Part shown: positions 46,955 through 56,255 of the stretch, in pieces
How positions within the stretch are numbered: position 1 is the first letter of the stretch
Layout: every line of letters starts with the position of its first letter
Source: Caproicibacterium amylolyticum
GTDB lineage: Bacteria; Bacillota; Clostridia; Oscillospirales; Acutalibacteraceae
Direction of reading: 5' to 3'
Length of the DNA stretch: 64,000 nucleotides
Assembly: GCF_014467055.1 (NCBI RefSeq)
Contig: NZ_CP060696.1
Location: 1,488,001-1,552,000 of the forward strand
Translations under genes and position numbers: made by a program
Notes under the pieces: model-generated
Told to the model about the DNA's origin: nothing
The model's database searches: none
The model's input: only the letters and a program-made list of their open reading frames with translations

Positions 46955-47830
46955 TTATTTTTTCTCCTTTTTAAAAAGCAGCTGTTTTTGCATTTCCGGA
47001 AGCCCCTGTTCCACAATATTCTGCAGAATCGGAGCAAACGTTTTCATATCCAATAATTCAAAAGCTGCGCACAAGCGAGACATCGTTAGGTTTAAACACC
47101 CATTTGCCTGCTCACGTGCGTTAGCAAGGTCATCCTCATCACTATCCTGTGTAATGCCATATTGCCTTACAAACCAGTTGAAGTCTCCGCTTTTGGCATC
47201 CTTCTGCATATCATCTGCCGCATCAATCAAATAAATCCATCGGCCAAGGAAATAACCGATCTCCCACAGGACACGGCGCTCTGGCTTTTCTTCCTGTGCT
47301 TCATGCGCAAAAATTTCCGCGAGCATTTCCGCACTTGGCGCCGCGCAAGAATCCAAATTTACATCCGGCTGAAGTTCTGCCGCAGACTGCTTCTCCATAT
47401 ATGTCTGTACGATTTTTTCCATCCAAGGATAATCTGCTGCCGCTTTGCGGTGTGCATGATGCGTTAATGGCAACAAGAAGCGCGCACGAATGTGTCCTTT
47501 TCCGTGATCTTTTAAGTCATCCCACAATTTTTGAACCGTCAGTAGTACGCAAAGAGCAGCCGCCTGCCGCAGCAGCGGTTCAGTACCCATGCAAAAAGTA
47601 CATTTTTTCAGTGGATTGGCAACACAGCGTCCAGACTGAAAATCAGGGCAGTTACCGTTCAAGGCAAACAAAAAGATTGCGTAAAAGGTGCTGTCATAAC
47701 TCAGTGACAATCTGGAAACCGCACCGTAGCTGTTTCCCAGTTCTTTGCATACCCCACAGTAAATTCCGCGGTAGGCTTCATATTCGCGTACCAGAAGTTC
47801 AGATTTTTTCGGTCTGATATAACCAAACAA
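46955..47830 (-). CDS. DUF5685-family protein
   Basis: A 291-residue protein starting at a TTG (47830) with AAAGGACGG upstream, giving the family-typical start FGYIRPKKSELLVREYE; the GTG at 47851 is too far up. Conserved features are YRGIYCGVCKELGNSYGAVS, CVANPLKKCTFCMG and GYFLGRWIYLIDAADDMQKD with FNWFV. The aspartate-rich helix (YLIDAADDMQKD) resembles the DDxxD element of all-alpha isoprenoid synthase folds, and cysteine pairs (CGVC, CTFCMG) suggest metal binding. No activity is established. The gene ends one base before the J-domain protein start region. Confidence 0.8.
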   Translation of the reverse strand: MFGYIRPKKSELLVREYEAYRGIYCGVCKELGNSYGAVSRLSLSYDSTFYAIFLFALNGNCPDFQSGRCVANPLKKCTFCMGTEPLLRQAAALCVLLTVQKLWDDLKDHGKGHIRARFLLPLTHHAHRKAAADYPWMEKIVQTYMEKQSAAELQPDVNLDSCAAPSAEMLAEIFAHEAQEEKPERRVLWEIGYFLGRWIYLIDAADDMQKDAKSGDFNWFVRQYGITQDSDEDDLANAREQANGCLNLTMSRLCAAFELLDMKTFAPILQNIVEQGLPEMQKQLLFKKEKK

Positions 47831-48088
47831 GCCAAACCGTCCTTTTAGCACTCATTATTTCTGTCTATCATATTTTACTATAGTTCCACTACAAATTTAA
47901 TTAACAATTCATGAACAATGGTTTGAAATTCTTAAAACACTCTGAATATGAAATCCATAAAAGTTAATATATGTAATTCAAATTAAATTAATGATATAAA
48001 GCTCAGCATCTGTCTGCTAATACCCGGCATAAAAAATATTTCAGTATTGTAATTATTCCTATTTTTGGAATTGTTCACAACTTGTATC

Positions 48089-48120
48089 TTGATTTTTTTC
48101 GTAGAAGAGTTTATTATAAT
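48089..48120 (+). promoter_or_regulatory. Promoter for the beta-propeller lipoprotein gene
   Basis: TTGATT (48089-48094) is followed at 17 bases by TATTAT (48112-48117) and at 20 bases by TATAAT (48115-48120), within the AT-rich 47831-48148 gap, about 30 bases before the ATG at 48149. Nothing else was recognised in that gap. Confidence 0.55.
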
Positions 48121-48148
48121 CCCAATAATTGTAAAATGGAGGTAAAAT

Positions 48149-49351
48149 ATGAAGAATCGAAAAATAAATAAGTTTGCAACAGTTTGCCTGCTTTCTGCCG
48201 CACTTCTCTGTTCCTCCGGGTGCAGTTTTGTAAAATTTTCAGTGCAGCCTGCTTCGAAAAAAACTTCATCAGCAGTTGTGCGTAAAACTCTGCTTCAAAC
48301 AATACCGTCCTCAAGCAAAAGAGCTGCCGCTGCTGCACTCACAAAGCCGCAGCCACTGCGTAATGATGGCGTACGCAGTGTTATGCATCTGGATTTTCTG
48401 CGTCTGCAAAAGAAATACAATCTGGCGGCTGTTCCAACCTACGACGGTTCCAATCAATCCACACATCCCAAAATTTTGTATTTTCCAAACGGCTGGCATG
48501 GTTATCGTTACTGGATGTCAATTACACCCTATCCTGGAGGAAATGACGACTATGAAAACCCCTGCATTGTCGTTTCCAATGACATGACCAATTGGGTAAC
48601 ACCGCGTGGAATTCATAATCCGGTAACAGGTGTTCCAAAAGATGTACGGTACGGCGGGCATTACTCTGACTCACATCTGGTAATGTGCAAAAGCCGCATG
48701 GAACTTTGGTACCGCTATAATGCTGGAAACCGCAAAACAAGGCAGCCAAATTATGCAAAAGATTTTTACTATCGGATACTCAGTTCTGATGGCACTCACT
48801 GGTCTAACCCCCAGTTAATGCAGACTGCACCGCAAAACATGATGAGTTTAGCAGTAAACTATCAGAGTGGACAATATAAATTTTGGTACACTGACCGCTC
48901 CAATCGTTTGATGCATGCTGTCAGTACAGACGGAACGCATTGGTCGCAGGTAGTTCCCTGCCGTATTCCGCTGCCGGCCGGATATACTCCCTGGCATCAG
49001 GATGTTGTTTGTTGCAATAACACTTACTACCTGCTGCAAACCGGTCTTTATCACAAAAAGTATTCTTTTGCACTTTTCCTTTCGAAATCTACAGACGGGA
49101 TTCACTTCACAAACGGTGTACCTTTTTATCCGAGTGCAAACCCGGTTATTCTTCATAATACTTGGCTTTACCGCAGCAGTTTCTTTGCTGACACACACAA
49201 TACCTTTCAAATGATGATTTCGCTGCGGCTGCCGGGACAAAAATGGTTTATGACCAAATGTAGCATGCCCATTAGCCAATGGAACAAAGCCTGTTCCTCT
49301 CACCAAAAGGTTATTTTAAATTCTTCTTCGGCAACTGTTCGCAGAGTCTAA
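48149..49351 (+). CDS. Lipoprotein with GH43/sialidase-like beta-propeller
   Basis: A 400-residue exported lipoprotein: basic N-terminus, hydrophobic stretch and lipobox CSSGC at about residue 25, SD TGGAGGT before the ATG. The mature part resembles five-bladed beta-propeller glycoside hydrolases: GYRYWMSITPYPGGNDDYEN, PCIVVSNDMTNWVTPRGIHN, YRILSSDGTHWSNPQL, KFWYTDRSNRLMHAVSTDGT and YSFALFLSKSTDGIHF. Repeated S-x-D-G-x-H/T-W blades are typical. The enzyme activity, if any, is not predictable. It has its own promoter and terminator and lies opposite the matrix operon. Confidence 0.78.
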   Translation: MKNRKINKFATVCLLSAALLCSSGCSFVKFSVQPASKKTSSAVVRKTLLQTIPSSSKRAAAAALTKPQPLRNDGVRSVMHLDFLRLQKKYNLAAVPTYDGSNQSTHPKILYFPNGWHGYRYWMSITPYPGGNDDYENPCIVVSNDMTNWVTPRGIHNPVTGVPKDVRYGGHYSDSHLVMCKSRMELWYRYNAGNRKTRQPNYAKDFYYRILSSDGTHWSNPQLMQTAPQNMMSLAVNYQSGQYKFWYTDRSNRLMHAVSTDGTHWSQVVPCRIPLPAGYTPWHQDVVCCNNTYYLLQTGLYHKKYSFALFLSKSTDGIHFTNGVPFYPSANPVILHNTWLYRSSFFADTHNTFQMMISLRLPGQKWFMTKCSMPISQWNKACSSHQKVILNSSSATVRRV

Positions 49352-49385
49352 AAAAGCCGGTGCAGATAATCTGCACCGGCTTTTT
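49351..49385 (+). terminator. Terminator of the lipoprotein gene
   Basis: AAAAAGCCGGTGCAGA-taa-TCTGCACCGGCTTTTT is a perfect 16-base stem with A and T tracts, overlapping the stop codon. Confidence 0.92.
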
Positions 49386-49395
49386 GTTTACCGAA

Positions 49396-49437
49396 AAACA
49401 GCTCTAAACTGTAATTTTTTCAGTTCAGAGCTGTTTT
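49396..49437 (-). terminator. Terminator of the matrix operon
   Basis: AAACAGCTCTGAACTG pairs with CAGTTTAGAGCTGTTT (one mismatch) on the minus strand, 12 bases past the stop of the last matrix gene. The T-rich flank on the minus strand comes from the stem and CGGTAAACAAAAA beyond it, so the T tract is weak. Confidence 0.65.
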
Positions 49438-49448
49438 ACAGGATAAAC

Positions 49449-50399
49449 TTATTTACGTTTCCTTCGCTGCCGCAGAAGTACCAATATTACTGCTTCAGCT
49501 GCGACAAAGACTGCCAGCGCACCTGCAATAGGCGCATCATCACCCGTTTTAAACACTTTGTTCAGGAACCCATTGGGTGTACTGCTGCCAGAACTGCCTC
49601 CACCACCATGTGAATTGGAAATCGTGCCATCCGCGCTTGGTGTATGCGAAGATGACGCCGAGGAACTTTCCTGGCCGCCGCCATTACTTGCCATACTGCT
49701 GGAATTTAATTGCGGCCCGCTGGATACAGAACCGCTGTCAGCTGAAGAAGAGCTGCCTGTTCCATTACTGGTCGTACCGGACGAGGTCGGTATTGGAGGA
49801 GTCGCTGAAGATGTCGGAGAACCGCTTGCTTCCGCATAAAACGTCCATGTGATTTTTCCGGAAGCATTCTGATACAAGTTTCCCAAAACAGAAGGTACAG
49901 CAAAAACTGCTTTTAAAATATGCTCTGAATTGCGCCTGATTGCACCGAGATTCAAATAAACGCCGCTGGGATAATTGCTGCCGGTATTGCCTGCTGGACG
50001 GAGCATGGTCCTTCCACTGCCATCCTCTGCACCATCTGCGGTGCCGTTGTAAATTTCTTTTCCGTCCAATGTCAGTGTAAGTTTCATTTGATGAATCAGA
50101 TCCTGCGCACCAGATCCGCTGCCGGAGGGGGTTTCAGAATACAGATACAGCTGATAGGAAGCATAATTAGAAGTATTGTGTATCTTATAGGAGCCTTGCA
50201 CGGTATCACCGGGCACCAGCTTATTTTGGTTTGCAAAATAACCGGGTTTTTCATCCGTTATCGTAAGACCTGTTACATTGCTGTCTGCATCGATAATCTG
50301 TGGATTAATTGGAGCATAATAGCTCTCGGCAAAAGCCGCAGAGGAACTAAACAGCATTACAGCACAAATCAATACTCCTGCTATCACTTTTTTCCACAT
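49449..50399 (-). CDS. Ser/Gly-rich surface protein with membrane anchor
   Basis: A 316-residue exported protein with a classic signal peptide (KKVIAGVLICAVMLFSSSAA, then FAES). Residues 30-190 form a beta-rich domain (GDTVQGSYKIHNTSNYASYQ, RRNSEHILKAVFAVPSVLGN). A long Ser/Gly/Thr linker follows, and then a cell-surface tail: KTGDDAPIAGALAVFVAAEA with a C-terminal RQRRKRK. The tail resembles a sortase signal but lacks the LP of LPxTG (only FKTGD is left), so it may be sorted by an unusual sortase or just remain membrane-anchored. It is the last gene of the riboswitch-controlled operon. Confidence 0.82.
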   Translation of the reverse strand: MWKKVIAGVLICAVMLFSSSAAFAESYYAPINPQIIDADSNVTGLTITDEKPGYFANQNKLVPGDTVQGSYKIHNTSNYASYQLYLYSETPSGSGSGAQDLIHQMKLTLTLDGKEIYNGTADGAEDGSGRTMLRPAGNTGSNYPSGVYLNLGAIRRNSEHILKAVFAVPSVLGNLYQNASGKITWTFYAEASGSPTSSATPPIPTSSGTTSNGTGSSSSADSGSVSSGPQLNSSSMASNGGGQESSSASSSHTPSADGTISNSHGGGGSSGSSTPNGFLNKVFKTGDDAPIAGALAVFVAAEAVILVLLRQRRKRK

Positions 50400-50446
50400 A
50401 TCAGCCCCTCCTCTCCCCTTTATTTTACTGCGCTTTTACACAATAC

Positions 50447-51472
50447 TTAGGCTACAGAAGACGCTGCTTGAGAAACAGCAGAGGCTGTGGAAGATGCAGC
50501 CGGAACTTCACTTGCTGCCGAAATTGCGCCATAGGAAACAGTACCATTCTGATTGAAAGTTGCCTGCACTTTGAAAATGTCCTTAACTGCATCTACATTT
50601 GCCTGAGTAACTTCCATGGTAGGAGTCAGAGTATATGTAGCACCTGCAAAGCTATTGCCCAGCGTGCTGTCAAACTTGACATTAGAAACCAGATTAACAG
50701 TTTTGTCACCGGGATTCAGGACTTTATTGTAGTAGAAATAGCCGTCTGCATTATAAGTCCAGTCCTTTACATTCAGTCCCAACTGAATCAGTTTGTCGAT
50801 GTTAGCCTTGTCGGTAACAGCCGCTGCCTGCTCTGCATTCTTTGTATAGAATTCGTACTTAACAGAAGCCGCAACAGCAGATGTTGTATCGGTTCCTGCT
50901 TTTGCTGGTGTATATTCGACAACCTGCTTGCCGTCTTTCACATCAAAGTATGCAAGGTAAGAGGTGCCCTTTTCGTTGCCCTTGGAAATATCCTTTGTAT
51001 AAACATGCAGGCCGTTCTGGCTGAGTGCGGTATTCTCTGTGTAATCTACAGCAAGGGACTTCCAAGCAGTATCGCTGTATAAGACTGCAGTCTGATTTGC
51101 TGCAGCTGTCGTGGAATCTGCTTTTGTAATGACTGGACCATTTTCATCTGTGACAAGTGTCTGCAGCTTCTCGTTTAGCTTCATGCGTACAACAACCTTT
51201 GTCTGACCGTTGTTGACTGCACCGACTTCCTTAGTGATATCCGCGCCGGGGGTAACCGGAATCGGGTCATAAACATCTACAAGGCTAGTATTGAATGTAT
51301 CAGTTGAAAATACGTTGTCTTTAGACTGTGTTTTTGTAAACCACGCAAATGTGCCAGCCAGCAGGCCCAGTGCACAAACTACGGAGGCTGCCCCCAAGAC
51401 CTTCTTCTTTACAGATTTTTTCGGAGCTGCCTGAATCTCCTGCTCGGTTACGTTTGTGTTGTTTTCGTTCAT
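50447..51472 (-). CDS. SipW-dependent matrix protein (BsaA/TasA-like), large
   Basis: A 341-residue secreted protein. The N-terminal export signal is of the SipW-dependent kind: KKKVLGAASVVCALGLLAGT followed by FAWFTKTQSKDNVFSTDTF. The mature part has the TasA/BsaA-like beta-sandwich pattern with VYDPIPVTPGADITKEVGAV, NNGQTKVVVRMKL and YYNKVLNPGDKTVNLVSNV. A Ser/Ala-rich tail ends the protein, with no anchor. In Bacillus, TasA forms matrix fibres after SipW cleavage. It lies 53 bases downstream of the sipW-like gene. Confidence 0.87.
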   Translation of the reverse strand: MNENNTNVTEQEIQAAPKKSVKKKVLGAASVVCALGLLAGTFAWFTKTQSKDNVFSTDTFNTSLVDVYDPIPVTPGADITKEVGAVNNGQTKVVVRMKLNEKLQTLVTDENGPVITKADSTTAAANQTAVLYSDTAWKSLAVDYTENTALSQNGLHVYTKDISKGNEKGTSYLAYFDVKDGKQVVEYTPAKAGTDTTSAVAASVKYEFYTKNAEQAAAVTDKANIDKLIQLGLNVKDWTYNADGYFYYNKVLNPGDKTVNLVSNVKFDSTLGNSFAGATYTLTPTMEVTQANVDAVKDIFKVQATFNQNGTVSYGAISAASEVPAASSTASAVSQAASSVA

Positions 51473-51525
51473 TGTTGTTCTCCTTTCAATTTTGCAAAAA
51501 ATTAATATGATTACTGTCTAATCTA

Positions 51526-52062
51526 TCATTCAACTGTACTGGTGCGCTTTTTCCCAAAAATTAACTTCATACCGGAAACAAGCAGCAAAACAGCAACAGT
51601 GAATATCAAAACAATTAAAACGTGCTCTCTAACAAAATCCAAAATTCCGCCCACGTACCGCAGCTTTCCGACTGCAACACCAACAATCTGGCCTGCGGAA
51701 ACGGGTTTGTCGGCAGTTGGGTTCGCATCACCCTGCGTAGTAAACACCGGTTGTTGGTCATTGCCTTTTTTAACCGCAGTTACACGATGCGTTACCACAG
51801 TTTTTCCAGTTGGATCACTGGAGGCAGCATAAGTAACAATGTCTCCAATCCTAATGTCCGCAGCAGAAGTCACCTTTACAAAAACCATATCGCCTTTGTA
51901 AATCGTCGGTGTCATACTGCCGGAAAGAACATTGTAAAAGCGATATCCCAAAAATGATTTATTCGGATTATTGCTCAGAGAAAACATCAGCACGCTAAAG
52001 ACCAACGCTGCAATTGCCACGTAAAAAATGATGTTCCAAACTACCTTTAAAACTTTTTTCAT
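51526..52062 (-). CDS. sipW: SipW-type signal peptidase I
   Basis: A 178-residue membrane peptidase of the ER-like S26B type: N-terminal helix (IIFYVAIAALVFSVLMFSLS), nucleophile Ser in VLSGSMTPTIYKGD, and His in place of the usual Lys as general base (VVTHRVTAV), then TTQGDANPTADKPV and a C-terminal helix (VLIVLIFTVAVLLLVSGMKL). SipW-type enzymes process TasA-like matrix proteins. It sits between the two SipW-dependent protein genes (18 and 53 bases away), which identifies its substrates. Confidence 0.93.
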   Translation of the reverse strand: MKKVLKVVWNIIFYVAIAALVFSVLMFSLSNNPNKSFLGYRFYNVLSGSMTPTIYKGDMVFVKVTSAADIRIGDIVTYAASSDPTGKTVVTHRVTAVKKGNDQQPVFTTQGDANPTADKPVSAGQIVGVAVGKLRYVGGILDFVREHVLIVLIFTVAVLLLVSGMKLIFGKKRTSTVE

Positions 52063-52080
52063 ATTTTTCTGACAATTCCT

Positions 52081-52731
52081 TTATGTTCCTTGGTATGCAG
52101 TCCAGCTCAAATTTGGGCTGCTGCCCGACGGCCGCATCTGCCAAACCTGCTGGGCTGCTTGAGGCAGCGACTGCACCGCTTCCACAGTAAATTTCAGTTG
52201 ATATTGCGCATTTTGATAAGCTGCAAGATTCGGTACATTTTTATCTAACGTAACGGCATCCATGACCAAATCTGTTTTAGCACCGGGTTTTAAGGTTGCT
52301 TTGTAATAATAGTAATCACCGATTTGTGTCCATTCGTTTTTCCATGCGCTGGTATAGGATTTTGCAGCCACATCGTGTTTATCCTTATTCTGATCTATGT
52401 ACTGGCTGCTCAAGTAGCCGCCATCAGCACCAGTCCAAATTTCGGCAGGCGCAGGAACCCGAAGATAAACATCCAACTGACCATAATTTGTAAAACAAAC
52501 TTTTTTGGAAACGGGATCACCCGGATGCCAATTTGTTGGAGGTGTAAATTCTTCCGTAACCGCAACTTTATTTGTAGCAACGCTAAAGGTATTTGGTTCC
52601 TTTGCCGTTTTTGAAAACCATGCGAAAGTTGTGCCTGCCACAGCGACCGACAATGCCAATACAGCCCCCACGGCAACACTAATTTTCAACCGTTTTTGTT
52701 TTCTTTCGGTCATCTGTTTCAGTTTTGCCAC
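52081..52731 (-). CDS. SipW-dependent matrix protein (BsaA/TasA-like), small
   Basis: A 216-residue secreted protein with a SipW-type signal: basic TERKQKRLKISVAVG, then VLALSVAVAGTTFAWFSKTA. The mature beta-sandwich has NWHPGDPVSKKVCFTNYGQL and DVYLRVPAPAEIW, and YYYYKATLKPGAKTDLVMDA, closely mirroring the YYYNKVLNPGDKT segment of the second matrix protein. This indicates paralogy. SD GGAGGTGG precedes the ATG. It follows the giant VWA protein gene by 31 bases. Confidence 0.87.
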   Translation of the reverse strand: MAKLKQMTERKQKRLKISVAVGAVLALSVAVAGTTFAWFSKTAKEPNTFSVATNKVAVTEEFTPPTNWHPGDPVSKKVCFTNYGQLDVYLRVPAPAEIWTGADGGYLSSQYIDQNKDKHDVAAKSYTSAWKNEWTQIGDYYYYKATLKPGAKTDLVMDAVTLDKNVPNLAAYQNAQYQLKFTVEAVQSLPQAAQQVWQMRPSGSSPNLSWTAYQGT

Positions 52732-52762
52732 CTCCTTTTACAGAGAATAAATCCAAGTATTT

Positions 52763-55700
52763 TTAGTTTGGCTTTTGAAAATCACCGGATGTTTGAAAGG
52801 TGTTAGTTTTTGAATCACCTGTGTAGAAATAAGAACTTGGCTGATAAGAATTCTTTACGGTAACATTGTAATCCTTTTGCTGTGCTGAAATTACGACCTG
52901 ATAAGTGTTGGCAGCGGAATCTGCTAAAGTAGCGCCAGCCATTGATAGAAATTTATAATTCTGCGGAACCACTTCGTGAATTGTGTAGGTTCCTGGCTGC
53001 AAGTTAGTCAACTTCAAACCTGTCAAATTAGCAGCAGTCAACGGTAAGTCAACCGCGTAGCCGTTGCCACCCCGAACCTGTACGGTGAATTCTTTATTCT
53101 GGTCGCCACCGCCCTGCAATTCTTTATGCAGTGTGATAGTTCCGCTGCTTTCTACTTGAATATCAAGGGGCCTTATCTGATTGAAATCTCTTTCAACGAC
53201 TTCACCGTTCGCATTTTTATACAGTCCAGCATTTATAACTTTTAAGTAATAAGTTGTATTTGCATTTGGTGAAACTGTCAGTGTTTTGCCAGACTGTGTG
53301 TACCATGCGGTACCATTGCTGGAAGTCGCCAACACTGTTTTCCGGTTTGTATCAAGCAGTTGCCAGGTAAAGCCTGTTAAAGTATTTGGTGTAGTTGTAA
53401 AGCCGGCCGTTGCTCCGTCTCCGTAACGACTTTTATCGCTGTTTGTAAATTTGCTCAAATTGCGCAGATTGACTTGTTCACCAAGTTTGATTTTCTGGGT
53501 ACCACCAGTCACTACCGCATTACCTTCAATTTGCACCATTGGTAAAGGCGCAGTTGCCGTTTTTTGTGTCTTACTAATTGGATCCGTATAATTCAGCACT
53601 GCAGAAAGGTTTGTGGAAACTTTTTTCCCATCGGGATTTGCAAAATAGTCATTTCTTACAGTTGCCTGAAACTTTATATCTTGGGCAGCACCCAGCGTCA
53701 GGTTTTTCCATGTAATTGTAGTTGTATTGTCAGCGTTAACGGTAACAGTACTGTTGGGATAACTGCTGGCAATCGCTTTTTGTTGCCCTGCTGTCAGCAT
53801 GAAATAAGCAGGCAGCGTATCAGTCAACGTTGTACTGTTATCAAAAGAATAAGAAAGAATGCCTTCTTCTATTTTTTTGAAAACATTATTCAATGCATCA
53901 TCGTCTGTAACTTGCAAATAGTTTTCATCCGACGTGGCAAGTGCCCGCATAACCGCCTCGCCGCGGTCGCTGCTTCCGATAAATGCGCTGTAAACCACGG
54001 TATCATTTTGTCCGGAAATACCTTGCCTTGACATATACTGTTTTGCAAGCGACGCGCTGTTAGCTCCGTTGATGTCCGGCCCATTAGGCTCACCATCTGA
54101 AATGAAAATTACATATTTTTTCTTTCCATTCGTGTGATCTAATACGGAAGACACCTTATCAATTGCAGCATCCAGGCAAGTATACGGGGACGGGTAAAGA
54201 TTAGCGATTTGATTTCCCGCTGCTGTCGGCGATGTAAATCCGTTTATGAAAGTACCCTCGAAGCTAGTGTTGTGGGGTCTATAGGAGTTATAATTGTACT
54301 CTTTTTCCCCATCTGCATTATGGACCGCGTTATAGTCCTGGGTATTCATCGGATCATCTTTTAAATAGGAAAAATAAGAATTGCCAACAGCTCTTTTCGT
54401 CCAACAGAATCCGCCATTTGCCACATCAATCTGTTTATCACTTGGCAGCAGCGTATTGATTTGCGTTAACTTACCCATGAATTTTGCAGCGGCGGACTTT
54501 AGAATTGCCAGTCTGGAATCCCCTGCATACTTTTTATAATTACTGCTTCCCTGATCCTCTGGATAGTCACCATCACTGTGCCAGTAATCACCACCGTGTT
54601 TTGTTCCGTCAACTGACAATTTCATACTGGTTGAGCGGTCTAGCATCATAATAACTTCTGACTTTGGAATAGACGTATAGCTGCTGATAGAACCGGTGGG
54701 CGTCAGTGTTATTTCTGCGGTGCGCCCATCTGACTGCATTTTAGCTGTCTTCTGCAATTTCACTTCTGCTGAAGGCGACGGTACTGTTACGACTGCCACA
54801 CCAGAGCTTCCAACCTGAAAGGTCGCGCGCTTTAAGCCGCCGCCATTCGTAATGTTGACTTCATCCGCATAAACAGCACCTGTTATCAGGCAGTTCGATA
54901 ATTGGACATCGGAAGTTGGTGCAAGAATGGTTCCCAACATGCCCGCTTGCGCTGAAGAATATATTTGAACATCCTTTGTAACCGTACCAAAGTTCCACAA
55001 GACTCTGCGTGCAACGGGATCGTATTGTGATCCTGGATTTACCCCGCCGATTCTGATTTCAGGCATATCTATATAGTCACAATTTTTATCAACGTTGAAA
55101 TTGATTACCAGATACTGATCGTCAAAAAGGGAAATACCTTTATTTGCAAGGTCATTATAATCTCCATAGCCCAATGCGTTGCACAGAGCTGCTTTTATCT
55201 GCGAACTATATACAATATTTTCTCCAGACCAAAAATCATATTGGGACTGTAGGTTTAAATTAATGACCTTTACCTGCGCGTCCGCCGCCGAATCCGTGCA
55301 TTGGCTTAACTGACTGGAAAGTTTACTTAAACTGTCATAAGTTTCTTTTGCAAACTCGTTTCCCTGTGCACCTAAAGAAACTGGGAATTTTTCTTGATTT
55401 GTAGTTGTAACAGACGAAAATTCGTCAACCAAATAGCGATATTGCTTTTTATTTTTAATATATCCCTGACCGGAGCCATTGCCAATCGGTTCTAATGAGC
55501 AGCTGTCCCCAAAATAAACTTTGCTGGGGCTTTCGGCAACACCTTTGACTTTAATGGTTGTGTCTGATTGGTAATTGACATCCTTTATGTAATTGATAGA
55601 TGCATAATCATCAGAACTGGAGTGAGAAGTTGCAGTTAGTTTGGCACCTACTGCCGTGTTTACCTTGCCATTCTGTATCAAATAAGCATAATATGTTTTG

Positions 55701-56170
55701 TTGGGAGTCAGACCGGTAATGGTTTTCTGCACGGTGCCGTCCTTGTTGGGTTCTATCCAAAAAGGTTCACCCCGTAACTGCGTACCCGCTGCATCCTGAT
55801 AGATGCCGAATTGGTAAGTACCCTGTGGTGCGCTGATGCTTAGTGTAACTGTACCGGAACCAGCGGAGGCCTTTCCCCAGCTTTTTACATTTCCTATTTC
55901 CCCTTGTGAGCCGGTGATATTTGCAACTGCAATGTTTGACTCAAAATTGAGAGCAGAACTGTTTCCCAGTTTATTCGCTAAAATGCCAAAGTATCTTGCA
56001 CTGCCAAGTCCATCTTGAATATCCTGTGCAGTAACCGAAGCAGCACTTGCCGCGTTGGCATCCACTCCCGCAATCTCAATGGAAACAGCAGAGGAAAGGA
56101 CGGTAAGGCACAAAACAGCACAAATAGACTTTTTAATTCTGCGTTTCAATGTTACGCCGTCAATCTTCAT
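52763..56170 (-). CDS. Giant VWA-domain surface adhesin
   Basis: A 1135-residue secreted protein. The ATG at 56170 follows GGGAGG; the longer frame would lie inside the riboswitch terminator. Signal peptide: KKSICAVLCLTVLSSAVSIE. The region to about residue 450 resembles choice-of-anchor A adhesin domains (YLVINFNVDKNCDYIDMPEI, MLGTILAPTSDVQLSNCLIT). A von Willebrand A domain starts near residue 505 with the MIDAS motif DRSTS (MMLDRSTSM) and FISDGEPNGPD. It is followed by immunoglobulin-like regions and a C-terminal SpaA/Cna-B-like fold (GTITLHKELQGGGDQ, LQPGTYTIHEVVPQNY). No LPxTG or membrane anchor is present, so it may join a pilus or matrix through other proteins. Expression is probably set by cyclic di-GMP. 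Confidence 0.88.
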   Translation of the reverse strand: MKIDGVTLKRRIKKSICAVLCLTVLSSAVSIEIAGVDANAASAASVTAQDIQDGLGSARYFGILANKLGNSSALNFESNIAVANITGSQGEIGNVKSWGKASAGSGTVTLSISAPQGTYQFGIYQDAAGTQLRGEPFWIEPNKDGTVQKTITGLTPNKTYYAYLIQNGKVNTAVGAKLTATSHSSSDDYASINYIKDVNYQSDTTIKVKGVAESPSKVYFGDSCSLEPIGNGSGQGYIKNKKQYRYLVDEFSSVTTTNQEKFPVSLGAQGNEFAKETYDSLSKLSSQLSQCTDSAADAQVKVINLNLQSQYDFWSGENIVYSSQIKAALCNALGYGDYNDLANKGISLFDDQYLVINFNVDKNCDYIDMPEIRIGGVNPGSQYDPVARRVLWNFGTVTKDVQIYSSAQAGMLGTILAPTSDVQLSNCLITGAVYADEVNITNGGGLKRATFQVGSSGVAVVTVPSPSAEVKLQKTAKMQSDGRTAEITLTPTGSISSYTSIPKSEVIMMLDRSTSMKLSVDGTKHGGDYWHSDGDYPEDQGSSNYKKYAGDSRLAILKSAAAKFMGKLTQINTLLPSDKQIDVANGGFCWTKRAVGNSYFSYLKDDPMNTQDYNAVHNADGEKEYNYNSYRPHNTSFEGTFINGFTSPTAAGNQIANLYPSPYTCLDAAIDKVSSVLDHTNGKKKYVIFISDGEPNGPDINGANSASLAKQYMSRQGISGQNDTVVYSAFIGSSDRGEAVMRALATSDENYLQVTDDDALNNVFKKIEEGILSYSFDNSTTLTDTLPAYFMLTAGQQKAIASSYPNSTVTVNADNTTTITWKNLTLGAAQDIKFQATVRNDYFANPDGKKVSTNLSAVLNYTDPISKTQKTATAPLPMVQIEGNAVVTGGTQKIKLGEQVNLRNLSKFTNSDKSRYGDGATAGFTTTPNTLTGFTWQLLDTNRKTVLATSSNGTAWYTQSGKTLTVSPNANTTYYLKVINAGLYKNANGEVVERDFNQIRPLDIQVESSGTITLHKELQGGGDQNKEFTVQVRGGNGYAVDLPLTAANLTGLKLTNLQPGTYTIHEVVPQNYKFLSMAGATLADSAANTYQVVISAQQKDYNVTVKNSYQPSSYFYTGDSKTNTFQTSGDFQKPN

Positions 56171-56205
56171 TGACTTTCCTCCCTTTGTTCCGCTTAAAAA
56201 CAGGC

Positions 56206-56255
56206 AAAAAAAATGCCAAAACAACTGCGGATTGAAAATCCGCTTTGCTTTGGCA
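56206..56255 (-). terminator. Riboswitch expression platform: intrinsic terminator
   Basis: On the mRNA the arm TGCCAAAGCAAAGCGGATT (56255-56237) pairs with AATCCGCAGTTGTTTTGGCA with small bulges and is followed by eight U (56213-56206), just before the adhesin ribosome site. Its first bases (TGCC) belong to the 3-prime end of the aptamer, so the two structures exclude each other. Confidence 0.8.
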
